Shown here in pieces: positions 52,848-56,954 of a stretch of DNA of 56,954 bases; the first letter of the stretch is position 1; the number at the start of each line of letters is the position of its first letter. Source of the DNA: Spartobacteria bacterium. GTDB taxonomy: Bacteria; Verrucomicrobiota; Verrucomicrobiia; Chthoniobacterales; UBA10450. A program made the translations under genes and the position numbers. Under the pieces are notes generated by a model. That model saw only the letters and a list, made by a program, of their open reading frames with translations. It did no database searches and had not been told where the DNA came from. The stretch is from NCBI GenBank assembly GCA_003134785.1, contig PLCN01000005.1, forward strand, positions 96,692 through 153,645, in the 5' to 3' direction.

Positions 52848-55280
52848 TTACTCATAACGCAGCGCTACCATCGGATCGATTTTCATGGCGCGCCGCGCTG
52901 GGAAGTAACTCGCTAACAACGCTGCGCCGCTTAGGAGGACGATTACTACGGCATAGGTCGATAGATCGTTAGCGCCAACGCCATACAGCAAAGTCGCCAT
53001 CACGCGGGTCGCGGCGAGCGCAACCAAAAACCCGATGCCGATGCCGATCACAACCAGCGTCAGACTTTGCCGCAACACCATCCCGAGCATCTGAGTTTTC
53101 TGCGCACCCAGCGCCATGCGAATTCCGATTTCTCTCGTGCGTTGCGTGACGCTATACGCGATCACGCCATAGATGCCGATGGCCGCAAGGATCATGGCGC
53201 CGCCAGCGAAGATAGCGAGCAGCATCATGTTGAAACGCGGCCGCGCGAGCTGGGTCGAGAGGAGCGTCGTCATCGGCTCGAGCTTTGGAACAAACAAATC
53301 CTTGTCGACTTCGTGGATGGCGCGTTTCACGTCGGCATTCAGTCCCACAAGATTTGGAGAAGCCACCCGCATTACCACGCCCAACGTTCGCGTTGGATCC
53401 TGCGAAAACGGGACGTACATCTCCGGCCCGGGCTGCTCGGCCAGCGAGTCGTGTCGCGAATTGCCCACGACGCCCACCACCTCGCACGGGGGCGCCTTCC
53501 CCTCACCGCGATCGATCATGACTTGTTGACCGATTGGATTGCGATCCGGAAAATATTTGCGCACGAACGCTTCATTGATCATGACGACCAGGGGCGAGTC
53601 CTTCGCGTCCGCGCGCGTAAAGGCGCGTCCTTGCAGGACAGGAGTTTTCATCGCCTGGAAGTAATCCGGTTTGACGATGACGTAACCTGCGCCCGGATGA
53701 TTGCCCCGCGGCAGTGGAGCAGCCCCGCTAACCATGAGCGACAAATTTGAGATGTTCCCGCTCAGAGGCAGCGGATTCGCTCCGCCGGCGGCTTCCACAC
53801 CAGGGATGGCGGAGAGTTTTTCCATGATTGCGTCATGGGTCCGGATCTGCTGATCCAGGTCGGGGTAGCGCACGCGCGGCAGCGTTAGTTGCATGGTCAT
53901 TAACCGCACCGGATCGAAACCGGGATTTGTCGCGCGAAGATTAAAGAAGCTTTTGATTAACAGGCCAGCGCCGGCCAGCAGGAGAAGTGAAAGGGAAACC
54001 TGGGAGACGACAAGGAAGGCGCGCAGCCGATTGGTATGCAGGCCGCCGGTCGATCCCTTCGAGCTTTGCTGCAGAGATTCGTTCACGCTCGGTCGCGAAA
54101 CCTGGAGCGCGGGAATAAGTCCGAAGAGAACGGTGCTGCCGATCGCGAGCGCAAACGTGAACGCACCGACCACGAAATTGACTTTGATCTGGCCCAGGTG
54201 CGGAAGTCCCTGCTGACCTGCCGCGCCCAGAAGATCCACACTCCACGAAGCCAGCAACAAACCAGCGATTCCTCCCATCAAGGCCAGGAGCAGACTTTCG
54301 CAGAGCAATTGTCGCACGATGCGACTGCGGCTCGCGCCCAGCGCGGTGCGGATCGCGATTTCCCGGCTGCGCGAAGCGGCGCGCACCAGAAGGAGATTAG
54401 CCACATTCGCGCAGGCGATCAGAAGTACGAGCGTCACCGCGCCGAGCAGGATAATCAGGGCCGGACGCACCTCTCCCACCGCGTCGGAATGCAGCGCCAC
54501 CACAGCCACGCCGGTGAAATTCAGATTCGTATCCGGGTATTGCTTCGAGAGCCGTCCGGCGATCGCACTTAGTTCCGCCTCCGCCTGTTTCATTTGCACA
54601 CCGGGCTTCAACCGGCCGACCACGCTGAGAAAATGCGAGCCACGATTGTTCAAGGTCGAAGCCGTCAGGTATTGCAACGGGACGACGTAATCGATGTGCT
54701 CGTCTTCGATCGGGAACTTCCAGTCTGGCGGCATCACACCTATGACTGTGTGACTGCGGCCGGAAAGCATGACTTGTTGTCCGAGAACCTTGGGATTCCC
54801 GCCAAGAGCGCTCTTCCAAAGCGGATAGGTCAGGACCACGACGCGTTCCCCTTCATTTTTCGCTTCCGCCTGCGTAAAACCGCGGCCTAACAATGGCGGC
54901 ACTCCCAGGACTTCAAAAATCTCGGGAGTGATGGCAACGCCCTCGACGTACTGTGCGTCCTCAGCCTGCGCCAACGTGCCGGCAGTACGCGTGTAGGCCG
55001 CCAGTGCGGAAAAGCTCTCTCTCTGATCGCGCAGATCGACGTAGTCAGGAAACGAGTGAACGTTGCCGTGCACCTGTCCGGGGTCATTGGCATAACGCCC
55101 CCAAACCATCACGATTTGGTCTGGATCCTTGAAGGGCAAGGGCCGAAGGAGAACCGTATCGACGACACTAAAGATGGCGCTGTTAGCCCCAATACCCAGG
55201 GCGAGAGTTAGAACAGCAATGACGGCGAACATCGGAGTCTTTATCAGCATCCGTAGCGCGTATCTGAGATCAGTTAGCAT
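52848..55280 (-). CDS. ADOP-type MacB/FtsX fusion permease (paralogue 3)
   Basis: This is an 810-residue permease. The first membrane helix is VIAVLTLALGIGANSAIFSV, the periplasmic MacB_PCD domain is at about 40-245, the first FtsX domain at about 285-400 (LIILLGAVTLVLLIACANVA), the second periplasmic domain at about 430-650, and the second FtsX domain at about 690-805. Both MacB_PCD domains contain the LRPLPF and GRPF-like loops of the family. It ends VALRYE and starts with ATG at 55280. ADOP proteins are thought to work with an MacB/LolD-type ATPase for export or membrane stress signalling. Confidence 0.9.
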   Translation of the reverse strand: MLTDLRYALRMLIKTPMFAVIAVLTLALGIGANSAIFSVVDTVLLRPLPFKDPDQIVMVWGRYANDPGQVHGNVHSFPDYVDLRDQRESFSALAAYTRTAGTLAQAEDAQYVEGVAITPEIFEVLGVPPLLGRGFTQAEAKNEGERVVVLTYPLWKSALGGNPKVLGQQVMLSGRSHTVIGVMPPDWKFPIEDEHIDYVVPLQYLTASTLNNRGSHFLSVVGRLKPGVQMKQAEAELSAIAGRLSKQYPDTNLNFTGVAVVALHSDAVGEVRPALIILLGAVTLVLLIACANVANLLLVRAASRSREIAIRTALGASRSRIVRQLLCESLLLALMGGIAGLLLASWSVDLLGAAGQQGLPHLGQIKVNFVVGAFTFALAIGSTVLFGLIPALQVSRPSVNESLQQSSKGSTGGLHTNRLRAFLVVSQVSLSLLLLAGAGLLIKSFFNLRATNPGFDPVRLMTMQLTLPRVRYPDLDQQIRTHDAIMEKLSAIPGVEAAGGANPLPLSGNISNLSLMVSGAAPLPRGNHPGAGYVIVKPDYFQAMKTPVLQGRAFTRADAKDSPLVVMINEAFVRKYFPDRNPIGQQVMIDRGEGKAPPCEVVGVVGNSRHDSLAEQPGPEMYVPFSQDPTRTLGVVMRVASPNLVGLNADVKRAIHEVDKDLFVPKLEPMTTLLSTQLARPRFNMMLLAIFAGGAMILAAIGIYGVIAYSVTQRTREIGIRMALGAQKTQMLGMVLRQSLTLVVIGIGIGFLVALAATRVMATLLYGVGANDLSTYAVVIVLLSGAALLASYFPARRAMKIDPMVALRYE

Positions 55281-55344
55281 AAAGCCTTTCCCAATTTATC
55301 TATTTGGATTCTCTGGCACGAGGAGCCCGAACCAACCGTGTGGC

Positions 55345-56013
55345 TCAAACCACGAAACCATCACGCAGCTGAACAACACGGTTTCCGTAAGCCGCATTTA
55401 CATCTGAATGGGTCACTTGAATGATCGTCGTGCCCCCAGCGTTCAAGGTCTTAAACATCTCCATGATCTCCTTGCCCTGGTCCGAGTGAAGGTTACCCGT
55501 CGGTTCGTCGGCCAGGATCAGCTTCGGGTTCGCGATCATCGCACGCGCGATGCTGACCAGCTGCTGCTGCCCGCCAGAAAGCTGGCGCGGATAGAGGTCC
55601 TTCTTCCCTACGATGTGAAAGCGATCCAGCGTATCGCACACGATCGAATCGCGACCGGCCTTGTTCACGTGTCGGTAGGACAACGGAATATCCAGGTTCT
55701 CATAAACCGTGAGATCGTCGAGCAGATGGTAGTTCTGGAAAACGAAGCCGATCTTCTCGTTCCGGAGCGTGCCCCGCTCTTTGGGCTTTAAAGTGTGGAC
55801 AGGCGCGTCCTCAAAGAAGTATTCGCCGGTCCAGGCATGGTCATGCATTCCGATCACGTGAAGGAGGGACGACTTCCCGGCTCCTGACGGACCCATGATG
55901 GAAACGAAGTCGCCTTCGTTTACCTCCAGGTTGATGTCGCGGAGGACGTAAAAGAACTTTCCTTTCGCGAGCGGGTAAAAACGCTCGAGGTGTTTGAGTG
56001 TGATCATAGACAT
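55345..56013 (-). CDS. ABC transporter ATP-binding protein (MacB/LolD type)
   Basis: This is a 222-residue ATPase. Walker A is [12 protein letters not shown], the Q-loop is in [19 protein letters not shown], the signature [15 protein letters not shown], Walker [12 protein letters not shown], and the His switch [15 protein letters not shown]. Its opening ([20 protein letters not shown]) and the [15 protein letters not shown] segment are typical of the MacB/LolD/FtsE group that drives FtsX-like permeases. ATG at 56013 (MSMITLK) with an alternative at 56007. It lies 6 nt after the partial permease and 64 nt before paralogue 3. It is the only ATPase visible in the cluster, so the four permeases appear to share it. 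Confidence 0.93.
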   Translation of the reverse strand: MSMITLKHLERFYPLAKGKFFYVLRDINLEVNEGDFVSIMGPSGAGKSSLLHVIGMHDHAWTGEYFFEDAPVHTLKPKERGTLRNEKIGFVFQNYHLLDDLTVYENLDIPLSYRHVNKAGRDSIVCDTLDRFHIVGKKDLYPRQLSGGQQQLVSIARAMIANPKLILADEPTGNLHSDQGKEIMEMFKTLNAGGTTIIQVTHSDVNAAYGNRVVQLRDGFVV

Positions 56014-56019
56014 AACTGG

Positions 56020-56954
56020 TTAGCTTTGCGCGAGCGCGATGGTCGGATCGAGGCGAGCCGCGCGCCGTGCTGGTAAATAACAAGCAACCAGCGCCACGAA
56101 GAGGAGCAACAACGGAATTGCGACAAAGGTCAGCGGATCGGTCGCCGCTACTCCGAAGAGAAGGTTGGCAAGCAAGCGCGTAAGGGCGAATGCCCCCGCC
56201 AGGCCGACAACGACGCCGATCACGCTCAGCGTCATGCCTTGGCGGATCACGAGCGCGAGCACGTCCGATTTCTGGGCGCCGAGCGCCATGCGAATGCCGA
56301 TTTCCTGGGTGCGTTGCGTGACCGAGTAGGCCATCACGCCGTAAATCCCGAGCGCGGCGAGGAGCAGGGCCGCGATGGCGAAGACGGCGAAGAGCTGCAT
56401 CGAGACGCGCCGCGTGCCTAACGAGTTCGCGACGACATCGTCCATCGTCCGGACGTTGTAGATTGGCTGGTCCTTGTCGAGCGCCTGCACTTCGCGTCGC
56501 AAAGTGGTTGCGAAGGCGGCCGGATCGCCGGCCGTCCGAATCACCAGCCCCATGAAATTCCACTGCGAGTCCTGGGCGTGTGGAACGTAGATTTGCGCGC
56601 CGCCCTCGCCGGTAAGAGAACCGGTCTTCGTGTCCCCGACCACCCCGACAATTTCGCGCATGAATTTTTCATCGCGGCGATGCCCTCGAAATGCAGACCA
56701 GATGCTGAGGCGTTTGCCGATCGCGGCTGTGGGCGAACCGAAATGACGCTTCGCGGTGGTTTCGTTGATGATTACCACCTTCGATCCGTCAGCATTGTCG
56801 CGAGGTTCGAAGGTGCGTCCGGAAAGCAGCGGAATTTGGAGCGCGCGAAAATAATCGCCCGTGATGGTGGAGAACATCGCATCCCTATTTTCATCCACCG
56901 TGAGCGGCCGGCCTTCCGGAATAAACCCGCGTCCAATCGCATAACCACTCGCGT
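56020..56954 (-). CDS. ADOP/MacB-type permease, C-terminal part, runs off window
   Basis: About 311 residues of a fourth permease continue from beyond the window. The reading frame is open at 56954 (ASGYAIGRGFIPEGRPLTVD-like). Visible are the end of a MacB_PCD domain (STITGDYFRALQIPLLSGRT, EIVGVVGDTKTGSLTGEGGA) and a C-terminal FtsX domain (LFAVFAIAALLLAALGIYGV, MALGAQKSDVLALVIRQGMT). Its stop is 6 nt before the ATPase start. Whether its N-terminal half has one or two permease units cannot be seen. Confidence 0.88.
   Translation of the reverse strand, partial: ASGYAIGRGFIPEGRPLTVDENRDAMFSTITGDYFRALQIPLLSGRTFEPRDNADGSKVVIINETTAKRHFGSPTAAIGKRLSIWSAFRGHRRDEKFMREIVGVVGDTKTGSLTGEGGAQIYVPHAQDSQWNFMGLVIRTAGDPAAFATTLRREVQALDKDQPIYNVRTMDDVVANSLGTRRVSMQLFAVFAIAALLLAALGIYGVMAYSVTQRTQEIGIRMALGAQKSDVLALVIRQGMTLSVIGVVVGLAGAFALTRLLANLLFGVAATDPLTFVAIPLLLLFVALVACYLPARRAARLDPTIALAQS

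Noticed and set aside
1-56954. CRISPR arrays and tRNA or rRNA genes
   Set aside because: No regularly spaced direct repeats of CRISPR type and no cloverleaf-like or rRNA sequence were noticed by eye; only the tmRNA was found.

Overview
The window is GC-rich, densely coded bacterial chromosome, most likely from a soil-type Verrucomicrobiota (Chthoniobacterales/Spartobacteria-like). This is inferred from the gene families: a delta-60-repeat surface protein, several ADOP-type MacB/FtsX fusion permeases, a futalosine-type UbiA prenyltransferase, many GTG starts and few Shine-Dalgarno sequences. No rRNA or taxonomic marker beyond the tmRNA is present, so the assignment is tentative.

Region 1 (1-7040) is the right end of an integrative mobilizable or conjugative element. 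A leftward module holds a small basic protein, a ParA/MobD-like ATPase, a small membrane protein and a VirD4/TraG-type coupling protein that runs off the window. It diverges from a rightward MOBF (TrwC/TraA) relaxase-helicase gene with an overlapping partner. The 200-bp gap between them carries two perfect hairpins and is a good oriT candidate. An excisionase-like gene and a tyrosine recombinase lie next to the 3' end of a complete tmRNA gene (7012-7369, minus), the evident integration site.

Region 2 (7370-28000) is a patchwork of chromosomal genes. It includes a glycosyltransferase-like protein, a DUF1460 protein, rarA, a toxin/antitoxin/DUF2442 trio and a secreted M28 peptidase. A three-gene operon (STAS-GHKL ATPase, STAS-like DUF4325 protein, membrane coiled-coil protein) is the best candidate for an uncharacterised signalling or defence module. 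After it come a 21-bp minisatellite, a GH75-like chitosanase, two paralogous small exported proteins, YceI, an MBL hydrolase, a flavin monooxygenase/TPR/methyltransferase operon and the delta-60 protein.

Region 3 (28000-47040) is mostly housekeeping: an Lhr-type helicase, PilC/GspF, UbiA, RpiB, a MocR-type regulator broken by an internal deletion, a DnaJ-type co-chaperone, a Spy-like protein interrupted by an amber codon, uracil-DNA glycosylase, oligoendopeptidase F, a serine hydrolase, two methyltransferases, YjbQ, Hpt, MoaD, YajQ and TPR proteins. A REP-associated transposase remnant sits among its own palindromes.

Region 4 (47051-56954) is one leftward transcription unit: a partial ADOP permease, one MacB/LolD-type ATPase, three further full-length ADOP permeases and a DUF4097 protein. 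It looks like an export or envelope-stress ABC cluster with one ATPase and at least four permeases.

The most unusual feature is the density and variety of small repeats: 35-nt heptamer arrays, TGTAG/CTACA-bounded palindromic elements, a GC-rich CTTCCC-GTGAACCCGG module, REPs, a 126-bp hairpin and a 21-bp minisatellite. Some lie inside reading frames. rarA and the Lhr helicase each carry an in-frame inserted element, the end of rarA has been replaced by repeat sequence, and one small antitoxin-like gene ends within a heptamer array.
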